64,000 nt of DNA, from the NCBI RefSeq assembly GCF_000001735.4, contig NC_003076.8, positions 26,787,835 through 26,851,834 on the forward strand, given 5' to 3'. The notes beneath the pieces were generated by a model, which searched no databases, was not told the origin of the DNA, and worked only from the letters and a program-made list of their open reading frames with translations. Shown here piece by piece: positions 23,154 through 34,671 of this stretch. This stretch comes from Arabidopsis thaliana (taxonomy: Eukaryota; Streptophyta; Magnoliopsida; Brassicales; Brassicaceae). Position 1 is the stretch's first letter. The number at the start of each line of letters is the position of its first letter. Position numbers and translations under genes: made by a program.

Positions 23154-25234
23154 CACAATGAAATTTAACTATACTATAATGGAAAATTACTTTAACTGGT
23201 TCTATTTAATTAGGGTACTATTACGGAATACGGGACATACGTCATTATACGGTACTATAGGATTAGTGGAGGAAGAAAGGTAGGTCGGTGGTCGGTGGCT
23301 GGGATATACCGTTAGGAATTGACTTTATGTGTACTCAAATTACGACACGTCTTGTGTTTTGTCCTTTTTGTCCCTTTGATTCCATTCCCCCTCCCGTTTT
23401 GTTCACTTTTGTCCTCTTTCCCATTTTTCTTCTCTTGTCCTCTCTCATTTTTATTCTCAGGGAGAATTTCGGTATAATGTATCCCTTTTTTCTATTTGAA
23501 CCCACTTACGCAGTTACGCTCCATCATCATATTTTCTTATTTGTTTATACATACAGACAAATCAAGTATTTGGGAACAATAATTATGATTAACTACAAAA
23601 AAAAAACACAGAAGTAAAATTATAAACTAATAACTTTGTTTCCCAACAAATATTAACTGCAACAACAAACCAATAATATGATCAACAAAATAATAATACT
23701 AACAATAAGCGTAGATAATAGACATTAATTAATTGGTATTATACTATTTTTTTTTTTGAATATTATACTCAGCAGGTGGATATTGATTATGAGTATCAAT
23801 ATGCCAATCCCCGAAAGAACCGATCTTTTCAATACTTGTTAATGTTATTTTCAGGAGTGTTGAGTTGTATTTTCTTCATTGAAAATTGATTTGGATAATG
23901 ATCTTTATTGTTATAAAATGGATTAGATAACAGATCATACATATACTAATAAGTTGGACCATATTTTATGATGTTGCTGCTCTCTTGACTTGTTTTCTTC
24001 ACGATTTCAATAATATGCTTCTGATGTGAACCCATCTACTATATACCTCCATAAGTCATAAATTTCTATATAGACTTTTTCTCTAAAGCCAACTTTTTTT
24101 TTGTCTTCAAAAATTTGTTGGTGGTCGTTAATTATATATTCTACACATCTGGTTATATTTATAATATGCTACTCCGATTTATTTTAATGTTTATAGATTA
24201 AAATAAATTGTATTGGAGCCAATAAGAAACAATTACAATATTTAAAGATTTTCATCACCAATTTATGTTCCTTTCATAATAATTTTAAGATCATTTGGGA
24301 ATCGTTTCACGCCAAATTTTGTTTTTTAAAAATATTGAAATTATCATAGAAAACAAGCTGTGGGGTAGGAGTTGAGTGATATTTGGATTGTTCCCACGAC
24401 TTTGGTTTAAATTTAAAATCTCAATATAAGAAGAATAATTACAAAATAAATAATTTCACTAGGGAAATATATTAGAGATTTGAATAATGAAACTTTTAGC
24501 TGTGACCCAGTTGGCACGTGAACATGGTGCCAATTACCGCGGAAAAGCAAAATATCATTACATTTTCTATAAACTGGACCACTTTGCTACATGTTTATTT
24601 TCCAAAATATGGGGTTGCTATATGTTTAAATATCGTTTTTGTGTTATATCAATGTTGTTATATGTGTTTATAACATAAATGAATACAACAGAATCAGTCC
24701 AACACAGTTGTATACCCTTTCGTAAAGTATCATAGATGATCTTTTAGTTGAATGAATATATATATCACACCAACCGATACAATATAGTTTAGTTGTTAAT
24801 TTATCATTACTTATTAGAAGAAAAACAAGATTCAAATTCACAGAAACAATTATGTTAACAAATTCGTATAACACTGTTTATGCTTAGCAGCTTTTGTTGG
24901 TAAGGAAAGAACCGGCGAAAATGTATTGATCTCCCTAAATCGGTCGGAGTCGAAAAAACAAGTACCTTGCAAATATTATCGAATTAACAAAGCAAGGAGG
25001 CGGCTTATTATCTGGAAGTTCTAAATTTGCTAGTGCGGATAAGAAATCAAGTCAACAGTGTATTTATTAATTATTTGTATCAATCCTACAACCGAATTTA
25101 TATTTAGGAAATAGATCCTTCTGTATTTCTTTAAAGGACCACATGCAAACACAAAATCTTCGTATCTGATAATCGCACAATGGAAGTATTTATAGGCTGC
25201 TGGTATCAAAATGGGCTTTGTAAGATGGCTGTAG

Positions 25235-25385
25235 TTTATATATATGAGCTTTTATTATTGACCTAGTTATGGGCTCCATTATATTCTATATGGGCTTTAA
25301 TTCTTGAACTAGTTATGGGCTCTTTTATATAATGTTTATATATGGGCTTCTGTTCTTGAACTAGTTATGGGCTCCATTATTTATT
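25235..25385. repeat. Three-copy minisatellite, about 50-base unit
   Basis: The core agttatgggctc recurs at 25265, 25311 and 25363 (spacings 46 and 52), each preceded by a gacctagttat- or gaactagttat-like segment and a TATATGGGCTT-like segment. Each unit contains TGGGCT, a site-II-like hexamer. Confidence 0.85.
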
Positions 25386-26058
25386 AATGTCAATCTCACC
25401 AAAAACAATATATCAGAATGTCGATTATAAAATATGTTGCATTTATGATAAGAGGCTTATATTTCAATACTAAGAGACCATTTTTTGTATGAGGAATGGG
25501 AACTGTGGAACCAATATAAAACAAAAATATTCATATTCAAAAAATACAAATGAATTTTAACTTTCTGTAAATATTGATCAACGACGGTATTGGTTTAACA
25601 CTTCTACAAGGTAAAGTGCCAAAAATAGCACAAATCAAAGAGAAGCCATTGCATTGAGAAAAACTTTGATTCCATATTCTTCTTCTTTATATAAATTTCT
25701 GAACTATTTACCTTTTACATATATACTCTCTAGTTTAATTCTTTTCAACCAAAAATGTAAAAATTGCTAATTTTGGCCTCTCTCATTTTGGATCATAAAT
25801 ACTCTGACAGAGGTGGAGCCCCAAATCCACAATTATTTGTGGTAAAAAGGCCAATTTTCAACGGTTGATATCATCCACGGAAAAGAAATTAAAGAAAAAG
25901 CAAACTTCTTTGACTTTCGTCCTCTAAATTCCAACTGTATTACAATTCCAACCCCACATGCTAACAAAATTACATTCACGCACCCTATATTCTCCTTTCT
26001 CTAAATTAACCCCCTCGCTTGGGAAAATTGTTCGGAGGATAGCTAGGAAGTTTCGTTT

Positions 26059-28721
26059 TCACCGGAACGGATCGTTTTCTTCAGCCATAACACTCTCCTT
26101 AATCTCCTGAATCATCTTAATCACTTGTCTCATCGTTGGTCTTTGCTCTGGTGATGTCACACGGCAAAGACAAGCTGTTTCAGTCATCATCCCAAGCCTA
26201 TTATCCTCTGTTCCTTCTTCTTCTTCTCTCATTGCTCTAACCCAATCAAGCATATCATGAGGCGCCATAAACGGATGCCTTGACGCATTCTTACCAGTCA
26301 AAAGCTCAAAGATCAAGACACCAAACGAGTAAACATCACATTTGGAAGTTGGTCTACGTGATGATTTTCTGATCTCAGGAGCTTTGTAGGAGGATGAGTC
26401 AGGATCATCAGGTGAAGCAGAAGAAGAGTCTGTTAAGACACTGAGGCAGTAATCTGTTAAACAGGCTTCAAAGTCTTGTCCTAAGAGAATGTTTGTGGAT
26501 TTTAGGTTTCCATGGACTAATGCTGATGATGTTTGGTGGATGTAATATAAGCCTTGAGCTACATCTTCTGCAATCTTTAAACATGATGTCCAATGTAATG
26601 GCTTTGCTCTTGACGATCTTGAACCTGAAATTTTGTAGATTAGTTAGGTAGGGTCTCTCATTTGGTACAATATGGGACCAATAAGCAAATCAAGCACCAA
26701 CAGTAACAAACATTCTTAAGATGTAAACCTCTCATTCTTGGAAAGTGTTCACAATTCTAGCAATAAGAGTATTTATTTGTTCCGGCATTTAAGCAGTAAC
26801 ACAAGGTCTAGAGACAAAGCTATGGCAAAAGACGAGATTTCACGTGGAGAAAACAGCACAGAGTTCCACCAAAGTCTGTCTTCTTCCACTACTAGTAGTA
26901 AGTAATCAAACGGAAATTTCAAAAAAGAGCAAAACAACAAAACTTTTTTTTATATATAATGATAAACTAAAACCCGCGATTGTCGCTGTGTGGTCATCTT
27001 CAATGTCAACAAGTTAACACTACTAAGTGATAAGTACACAAAACCCTTCACACACAAAGACTCAAATTCTTTCATAGTTTTAGGGTTTAAAGCTTAAAAT
27101 AAACAAAGAGTGGGTCATTATAGTCTCTCTCTACGACCCCAAAACGGTTAGTCACGTCATGATTAAGACCAGCACTATTAAACCACATTTTAAATTAAAG
27201 AAAACCATAAACTCGGTGCTGACTCAGTGAGGTAATAAACTTAAACCCTTGAGATTGAAGAAGATGAGAGAGCTTACCGTGAATGAGATTGAATAAGCTG
27301 CCATTAGGATGATAATCGTAGATGATAAGTCTCTCTCCGTTGGACTGAAAATAAGATCTAATCGGAACAAGATTGGTATGTCTAAGTCCACCAACAATCT
27401 CCATATGATTCTCAAACGCTTCTTCACTCGTCACTGCCGTTTTAGCAGCGTCTAGTCTCTTCACCGTCACAATAAGCTGATTATCAAGAACCGCTTTATA
27501 CGTAATCCCTACTGATCCTCTTCCTAATAACTCCGCTGAAGCTCTCATTAGCTGCTCCATTGTGTACATTCCTTGACTTCTAGATTCTCCACAGAAAACA
27601 AGATTCCCACTATTTGGTATTCGCTGCTCTGTTTCTTGAAATTGAACCTCTTTTTCTCGCTTTTGAGATTCGGTATCTGAGTTCAAAACCGGAACTGCTC
27701 TTGTTCTTGGAGTTTGGTTTTGTGATTGCTGTTGTTGAGATAAGGAAGCTTCTCCTTTTGGATTTGGTTCATATATTCCATCGTCGTTTCGTTTCTTTAT
27801 CACCAGAGAGAACACAACGAGGCAAAGACCAAGAACTATAAGCGAAGCGAGACCAGCGGTGAAACCAAGGACTAATCCACTTTCTTTACCTTTCTTCTTC
27901 GTAACTACCGGAGGGATAACCACCGCACCACCATTCTGCGCCTGTGCGCTTTGTCCTAACGGAGCTTCTGACGACGTCGTTTTGTTAGTGGAGCCAAAGA
28001 ACGGCGAGCGTGAAGCGCAAGCTCGGTTAATGATCTCGCCGCAGAGTCCAGGGTTAGACCTAAACGACGACGCATCGAAACGTGATAGAGTCGGAGTAAC
28101 GGGGATTACTCCGGTGAGGTTGTTACCGGAGACGTTGAATGACGTCAGAAACGACTGGTTTAACGACGGTAGAGTTCCGTTAAACCGGTTAAAGTCGAGA
28201 TTTAATGAAGTTAACCGGTCAAGTGCGTTGATCTCAGAGGGAATCGAACCGGAGAAGTTGTTGTGGGATATAGAGAGAATCATTAACCGGTGCAGAGAGA
28301 GAATCGACGGAGGGAAAGCACCGGAAAACTGATTCCGGCTAAGGAAGAGAGATTTGAGGTTAACGAGATGTGAAAGATCAGGAATCGGACCAAAGAGCGA
28401 GTTATTCTCGAGACTCAGAACTCGGAGCTGGTCAAGACGGCTAAGAGTAGCTGAAGAGAAGTAGCCGCGGAGACCAACGCCGGAGAGAACAAGACGAACG
28501 ATGCGTCCTTGTGCACATTTAACGCCGCGCCATTGACAGTAGTCGTAACGCTCGGTGAGTGAATACAAGAGCTTGTTGTCGAGATCGGCGGTGGATTTGA
28601 AAGAGAGTAATGCAACGGCGTCGGAAGGAAGTAAGGAGTTGAAGTAATTTGGCTCTGCTCCGGCGGAGACACGGAGGAGAATGAAGAAGAAGAAGAAGGG
28701 AAGAAAAAAGTTCAGTGTCAT
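26059..28721 (-). CDS. LRR-III receptor-like kinase, atypical kinase domain
   Basis: Two exons: 27278-28721 and 26059-26624, with a 653-base intron; 669 residues. Signal peptide 1-21; Cys-pair cap YCQWRGVKC (61-69); five to six LRRs (about 98-215); cap CGEI...C (227-234); transmembrane helix about 283-308 followed by KKR; kinase from about 395. The Gly loop LGRGSVG (399-405) and Lys421 in VTVKRL are present, but the HRD catalytic loop reads HGNLKSTN, with no catalytic Asp, and DFG reads DYC, so phosphotransfer is doubtful. Such kinases signal by scaffolding. The intron position inside the kinase, after NLIHG, is shared with the second LRR kinase in this window. Expected at the plasma membrane; ligand unknown. 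Remembered as AT5G67200. Confidence 0.93.
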
Positions 28722-31184
28722 TTTTTTTTAGTAACTTTTTTCTTTGCAAAGTCACTATAAGAATTTCAAATCCATATTAAATGCTTCTGTATACTTTTTC
28801 TTCTAATTAAAACAGAAAGAAAAAAATATGGGAAGCAGCTGTGAGAGAGATTTTGGGACTGTGGAGCAGCAGATCACGTGCTCGTGACGTAATCCTTTTT
28901 TTTTTGGTATAGGAAATTAAAAAATTGCAATTGATCGTGTTATTTATTTATAAGCAAATCTTATAGGTAAGTTGAACATATAACTTTTGTTGCAAATTAT
29001 ACCTAACGTTTATACATGTATTGTGTAGGTTAGAAGAAAATGACACTATACAATCCAAACGACTTTAAAAGGCATTTATATTTCTTGAATCTTTGTATAA
29101 TTGTAACCATTAAAAGTTTAAGATTTTGTTTGGGAATCATGAAATCCAAAAAGTTACCAGGCTGTTAAAAAATAGCAGAACCATGCATTTTCTACAAAAG
29201 AGTTTTGTTTAACCGATGCGGTCAAAATTATGTTTTCCAAGAAAAATAGCATTGGGGGACTGAGAGTCACGCGCTGAGTGAAGCGGGTGAGAATCAGCGT
29301 CTGGAGCCTTTACATAAGCGACGGCTTGAGCAAGTCCGTGAGTGGCTATAGCCGTTACTGATTGGTCCGTAGGAAATGACTAGACTCGTAGCCAAGCATG
29401 TGTGGTCCTTTTTTTTGTTTTTAATTTGTCAACCTTACTTGTCCTTTTTACTCTTTAATTAAAAAAACAAAAAATCAAAATAGCGACGTTTTATTTCTCA
29501 AAACAAAAAATACATAGTTAACGGAAATTATGTGGAAGAAATGGTGAGAGTTATTGACACTGTGACAAAAAGTATGGAGAGTTTCTACAGATTTGTACGA
29601 TTTTGGGTCCAATCACAATAAAAACTCATTGTTCCCACTCTTCTATGTTTTTTTAATATTCACTTTGCTTGATGCACTTTCTTTATAAAAAGATTCAAGA
29701 TAAGCAAAGCGTGCTGCTTTAGTAGTGACACGAAAACAGCATCTCCACTCTCCATTAGCGTCATTTCCTTAAACATTGAGTTTCAACTTTAAGGATTACA
29801 ATAAGTATTCACTGTTTCTTTATATAACAAAAGGTTAAAAGTGTGGTGGCTATACGGAGAAAACTAAGCTAAAGTGATTTTTGACTTCATTATTTGTAAA
29901 TAAGATCTAAAACGAAGCACCCACCATTTCTTTCTTTAGAGGCTAATATGTGTGTGTCACTTTAAAATGTAATTATTTCAGCATATAAATGGCTAATCCT
30001 CTGATATAAGAATGTACATAGGGTCTATAGAGACTTTTAGCATCAAACCTGGAATCTGTTATGTACCACACTAAAGCCCAAATAAAAATAGACCTTGTTC
30101 AACGGGCCCAAATCAGGTGGATTTCAGTAAGAGAGTCCTTTTGAGGCAAAAGCAGAGTCCATCACCATGTGAAGTACATAATTTTGACGTTATAATACTT
30201 AAACCATTTGAAGTTGGTTTCATCACATAAAAAGTACATAATTTTATCTAGCATAACTGTTTGGGTTAATACCATCAACTTAGTTTAGGCGAATTTTGTA
30301 TCACCTACTTATATTTTCCTAGTTTAGATGAAATAATGTTTGTTTTTAATTGTTTAATATTAGTATAAGATAATAATAATAATATTGTAATGCATAGTTT
30401 TAAATATAATTCCTTAGGAAAGAAGTCAACGAAGAAGAAGAAGGGACAAAGACTTGTGGCCTGTAATTAGTTATGGTGTCACTTTGCAGTAACCAAAACG
30501 CCGACACCTCTCTTCCCTCTCTTCTTCATTTCACCAGCTCCATGCATATACGGTACAACCAACCACCTCTATTCTAATCCCAAACACCCTCCCCTCTTTT
30601 CTTTACACTTTTCTTATTAAACTTTATAACCAATACAAACATTTGGTGTTTTGTTTTTTTGTATTCTTCCCAACTAACTCCAAAACGTATGATTGTAGTT
30701 TAGGACTTGATTGATTTATAGTTCACAATTTATAACCGTAAAAACCAGTCAACAGCATTTTAACCCTTACACTTTTTACTCTCAAAAAGTACATGATTAA
30801 GATCTGTCACTTTCACTCTTTTAAAATTTACCAGACGCTTATTTTGATTTACGGTGATTTGTTAATTAGGTAATATCCGTGTTAGATAAATGTTATTTTC
30901 TAAGTTGTATTAGAGAGATGTCGCCTTCAGAAATCTCCCACACGAAGCTAAATTTTGGAAATAATTAATAAGATTCCAGAGCAAATTAGTCTTCTAGAAT
31001 ATAATAAATACTACTATACATTATAATACCTCTACCACATTTGTGACGTCGTCGTCAGTCTCTGATAGGTTTGAGTTCATATATTTCCTTTTTAATACTT
31101 CTCAAAACCAAAACACTTTTGTTTTTAAAACAGAGTCATCCTCTTCGTCTTCTTTCTCTGACCAAAACAGAGCGAAAAGCAAAA
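28722..31184. promoter_or_regulatory. Divergent intergenic region between the LRR kinase (-) and IRX15-L (+)
   Basis: On the kinase side: a TATAAATA box on the minus strand at 28945-28952 (about 225 bases before the ATG), and a G-box plus TGACGT element at 28875-28890. At 29251-29400 there is a GC-richer island in AT-rich surroundings, including the palindrome GGCTATAGCC (29344-29353). On the IRX15-L side: ACCAACC at 30558-30564, which fits the secondary-wall MYB element consensus. No coding region is supported. Promoter roles are inferred. Confidence 0.45.
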
Positions 31185-32138
31185 ATGAAAAGTGGAGGGA
31201 ACACAAACACTAAACTCATACTTGTTCATCCATACATTCAAAAGCAAACAAGCACAAATCGTCTATGGCTTCTCGCTTTCGTTTCTTTCTTCACAATCGC
31301 TTTTCTCCTAACTCTTCTCTACACCACCGACTCCATCATCTCTTCTAAAAACAACTCCGCCACCGTCTCCTCCGCCGTCAATTCTGCCGTCACCACCGCT
31401 ACCATCTCTCAGTTACCAACAACAGCCATCAATGCAATGCTTCACTACGCTTCAAGATCAAACGACAGCTACCACATGTCATACGGAGAGATGAAATCAA
31501 TCTCCGACGTCCTCCGCCGCTGCTCTCCGCCGTGTAATCTCTTAGTCTTCGGTCTTACACACGAAACCCTTCTCTGGAAATCGCTAAACCACAACGGGCG
31601 TACAGTTTTCATCGAAGAGAATCGTTACTACGCTGCTTACTTCGAAGAAATCCACCCGGAGATCGAAGTCTTCGATGTTCAGTACACGACCAAAGCTCGT
31701 GAGGCGCGTGAGCTTGTGTCGGCGGTTAAAGAAGCGGCGAGGAACGAGTGTCGTCCAGTGCAGAATCTTCTCTTTTCAGATTGTAAATTAGGACTCAATG
31801 ATTTGCCGAATCATGTATACGATGTTGATTGGGATGTGATCTTAGTTGATGGACCACGTGGCGACGGTGGAGATGTACCGGGGAGGATGTCGTCGATTTT
31901 CACGGCGGCGGTTCTTGCTCGGAGTAAAAAAGGCGGGAATCCGAAGACGCATGTGTTTGTTCATGATTATTACAGAGATGTTGAGAGACTTTGTGGGGAT
32001 GAGTTTCTTTGCCGGGAGAATCTTGTGGAATCTAATGATCTGCTTGCGCACTACGTGTTGGAGAAGATGGATAAAAACAGCACGCAGTTCTGTCGTGGTC
32101 GTAAGAAGAAACGCTCTGTTTCTTCTCCATCGGCTTGA
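31185..32138 (+). CDS. IRX15-L: IRX15-L, DUF579 glucuronoxylan biosynthesis protein
   Basis: Intronless, 317 residues from MKSGGNTNTK. The frame is open upstream to 31071 but has no other ATG. A short cytosolic tail precedes a transmembrane segment (about 27-47, LWLLAFVSFFTIAFLLTLLY), then a Ser/Thr-rich stem, giving a type II Golgi protein. The DUF579 domain (about 85-300) includes LLVFGLTHETLLW, TVFIEENRYY, DVILVDGPRGDGG and HVFVHDYYRDVER, a methyltransferase-like Rossmann arrangement. IRX15 and IRX15-L are jointly needed for normal xylan chain length and deposition in secondary walls, while close homologues (GXMs) methylate glucuronic acid side chains. A Lys/Arg-rich tail (RGRKKKRS) ends the protein. 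Convergent with the DUS gene, 303 bases between stops. Remembered as AT5G67210. Confidence 0.94.
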   Translation: MKSGGNTNTKLILVHPYIQKQTSTNRLWLLAFVSFFTIAFLLTLLYTTDSIISSKNNSATVSSAVNSAVTTATISQLPTTAINAMLHYASRSNDSYHMSYGEMKSISDVLRRCSPPCNLLVFGLTHETLLWKSLNHNGRTVFIEENRYYAAYFEEIHPEIEVFDVQYTTKAREARELVSAVKEAARNECRPVQNLLFSDCKLGLNDLPNHVYDVDWDVILVDGPRGDGGDVPGRMSSIFTAAVLARSKKGGNPKTHVFVHDYYRDVERLCGDEFLCRENLVESNDLLAHYVLEKMDKNSTQFCRGRKKKRSVSSPSA

Positions 32139-32441
32139 GTTAAATGTGCGCTAAAATCTTGTGGACTGTGGAGAGTCAAACCAACCGACACGACGGTGGT
32201 CATTGACACCGTCAATCGCGGAAGGAGTTTGTGTAAAATAATACGTTTTTCTACCTTTAAATATTTTTTCCTGCTTTTTAAACTATGTGAAAATTCAATC
32301 AGATCAATTAAAATTTCAAAATATCTCTTCGAGGTACAACAATTCGTTTAAAATACCACTATAGTATTTGGATACTGATGATTTGGTGTTACAACATAAA
32401 TGATAAAACCCAATGAATCAAGAACGTATAGTTTCAACTCT
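32139..32441. other. Convergent 3' region of IRX15-L and the DUS gene
   Basis: Short AT-rich gap holding both 3' UTRs; nothing else seen. Confidence 0.6.
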
Positions 32442-34092
32442 CTAAACCCTTTGTGGAGAGTCTTGTGGAGTCAGAGTATCTATCTTCTTTTTCTTGTAGA
32501 GTGGAACTCTTCCTCCAAGCTCTCTTAGCTGATCCACAAGTCCGTATAGAAACTCAAACGTCAATATGTTTTGAGCATTAAGTTGCTCTCTAACTTGTGG
32601 ATGAATTCTAAACCATTCTCCCAACATCTTATGAACGTGAGATCGAATCATCCTCCATGGAACCGGATGCTTCTCACACAGCTTTAAATACTCAACAACT
32701 AAATCTCCCTGGTCTAACCCTCCATCGACGAATCCCTCTTCTTCGTTATCTTTTGCCCATTCAGCTGTTCTAAACCCAGCAAAGGCCGCCGGGTTTTCAA
32801 GAAGCGTCTCCGCAGAGAGAACACCTTCAACACCCGTCTCTTTGATGCAGTTATCGACATCTTCGATGCATCTTACATTCCCATTCGCTAAGACAGGGAT
32901 TCTCATAGCGTTTTTCACTTCCTTGATTGCGCTCCAATCAGCTCTAAATTTCTTCCCGTCTTTCTCATCTCTTGTTCGCCCGTGAACAGCTAGGAGCGAG
33001 CAACCAGCATCTTCTAGCATCTTGGCGTACTTGAGTGTATCTTCCAGGTTCGGGAAGATCCGGATTTTACAGGAGACAGGAACATTGAGGTTCTGAGCTA
33101 ACTTTTCAACAAGTGATTTCACCAAAGGAAGATTATCCATCAAGAATGCACCATAATTTCCTCGCCTCGCTATACGCTGAGGACACCTGAAACCAAAATC
33201 CCCCAAACATTCTTACTCAATCACCAAATTACAAGCGGTCACTGTGCTCATTCGGTACCCAAATCACTAAATCCAAACTATGATTTAATATGAATATTAT
33301 AGCCCATGTGTCAAACTACTAAAGCTCATTGAACTCTATCGTTCCCAGAAACTTGGAACTCAAATCATTGCATTCTATCTTAGTTATCAGAGTTCACGAA
33401 CTTAAAACAGTGAAGTCATAAAGGTTCGATCTTAATTGAAGAACCCTAACATACAAGATGTGAAAAGAGGGAAATGTACTTACCCTAAATTGATATCAAC
33501 ATAGTCGCAGTAAGGTTCGACTCTCTTTGCAGCTTCCAATAACGTATCAGGATCATTAGCACAGAACTGCACAAACAATGGCCTGTCCTCCTACAATTTC
33601 AAAATCTAATCAAAACCTTAAATTCAAAACTGATAAATCTCTGAGAAACGCCAAAATCAAATGAAATCTTACCTTACAGGTGGTGAACTCCTGATTTCTA
33701 TACTTCTCAGTCTCGGTGAAGATCCTAGAATGCAACATCGGAGTATAAGCAGCCTGAGCTCCGTATTTCTGGCAGAGCAATCTAAACGGAAGCTCAGAGT
33801 TATCAACCATTGGAGCAACGATATACTTGGGTCTACCCAGTTTTTTCCAGTGTGCCCAAGCTCTCTCTACTCTAGTATCAATGCTTAAGACCCGACTTGG
33901 AGAGCCCAAGCTCGCCGGCGCTGTGTCGACTGTTTCCTCAATCTGCCCATCACGCTGCTCCGAACAGAGGATATCGTCTAGAACCTGCGATGGATCAGGT
34001 TTTGGATCCGGATTTTGAGTCATTGCTCGCGTCTGGGAGATTAACGATTTTCGGGTACGTAGAAATCTGAGATTCGAGAGATTTAGTTTCAT
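32442..34092 (-). CDS. tRNA-dihydrouridine synthase (Dus1-like, FMN-linked oxidoreductase)
   Basis: Three exons: 33673-34092, 33484-33590, 32442-33186; 423 residues. The N-terminal 25 residues are Arg/Ser/Leu-rich without acidic residues ([20 protein letters not shown]); an alternative start is Met24 (MTQNPD). The TIM-barrel begins at [19 protein letters not shown], contains the catalytic-Cys motif [17 protein letters not shown] (Cys177), and has the family segments [21 protein letters not shown] and PVLANGNV for FMN and tRNA binding. Dus enzymes reduce uridine in the tRNA D-loop using NADPH; the Dus1 branch modifies positions 16/17. The C-terminus has the helical DHRV-like segment ([13 protein letters not shown]). 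It shares a 579-base divergent promoter with IRX14-L. Remembered as AT5G67220. Confidence 0.93.
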
Positions 34093-34671
34093 GAGCTGAC
34101 GACGGAAGACGAAATCATCGCCGCCGCCATAAATTAGGGGTCGAAGTGAGTCGCTTCAAAGTTTTGTAATTTTCCTTGACAGTTTTTGGGCTTTAGTGGG
34201 CTTAATGTATTTAAGTTAAAGGATGGGCTTTATATGCATTTGTATAAAGTTGTGTGCTTGCTTATTAAAGCCTTTGCTTAGAAATAAAGAGAAGATGGTA
34301 ACCCAAATCGTACGACTATTATTCTTGCGTTGACTGCTGACGTAAATAAGCACCAATCATTAGTTAATGTCACGTCTTACTCTATTATACACGTGCTTTA
34401 CCCAAATCTCCTCCTTAATCATCACTCCAGTCCAAATTCACGACATAATAAACGCCTCAACCTCTCACTAATATCTCGCCACGTGTAACTCCTAACGCTA
34501 TTTCTTTTCGATTTCCAATATGTCCGTTGTACCAGCAGAAGGGTGGTAACCATATTAAATTATTTATTAAACCGTAATTGTTAAGTAATTAATTTATCTT
34601 AACAGACATTTTTTTCCCTCTTTTATGGTTTCGTTCGCTCACTGTTGAGAAGAAGGAAGAAGAAGAAGACG
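34093..34671. promoter_or_regulatory. Divergent promoter of the DUS gene (-) and IRX14-L (+)
   Basis: Three TGGGCT site-II-like hexamers cluster at 34186-34232 on the DUS side. Two G-boxes, CACGTG at 34390-34395 and 34480-34485, lie 90 bases apart on the IRX14-L side. A purine-rich leader precedes the IRX14-L ATG. Functions are inferred from motifs. Confidence 0.5.

Larger units (their letters stand above)
21856..26058. other. 4.2-kb gene-poor intergenic region (DEAR2 upstream, LRR kinase downstream)
   Basis: Very AT-rich. Holds dinucleotide (AT)n tracts at 22194-22225, 22832-22857 and 23122-23146; a direct repeat aatgaaatttaactata flanking the third tract (23109 and 23156); a CT-rich stretch 23360-23460; and a three-copy minisatellite at 25235-25385. 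The left end is the DEAR2 5' leader and promoter, the right end (after about 25950) the 3' UTR of the LRR kinase. No supported gene. Confidence 0.6.

Noticed and set aside
27859..28332. 157-codon plus-strand frame over the LRR kinase
   Set aside because: Antisense of the LRR exon; composition mirrors the coding strand, no domain.
31071..31184. N-terminal extension of IRX15-L (38 codons)
   Set aside because: The extension begins at a non-ATG codon; the first ATG in frame is 31185 and gives the family length of 317.
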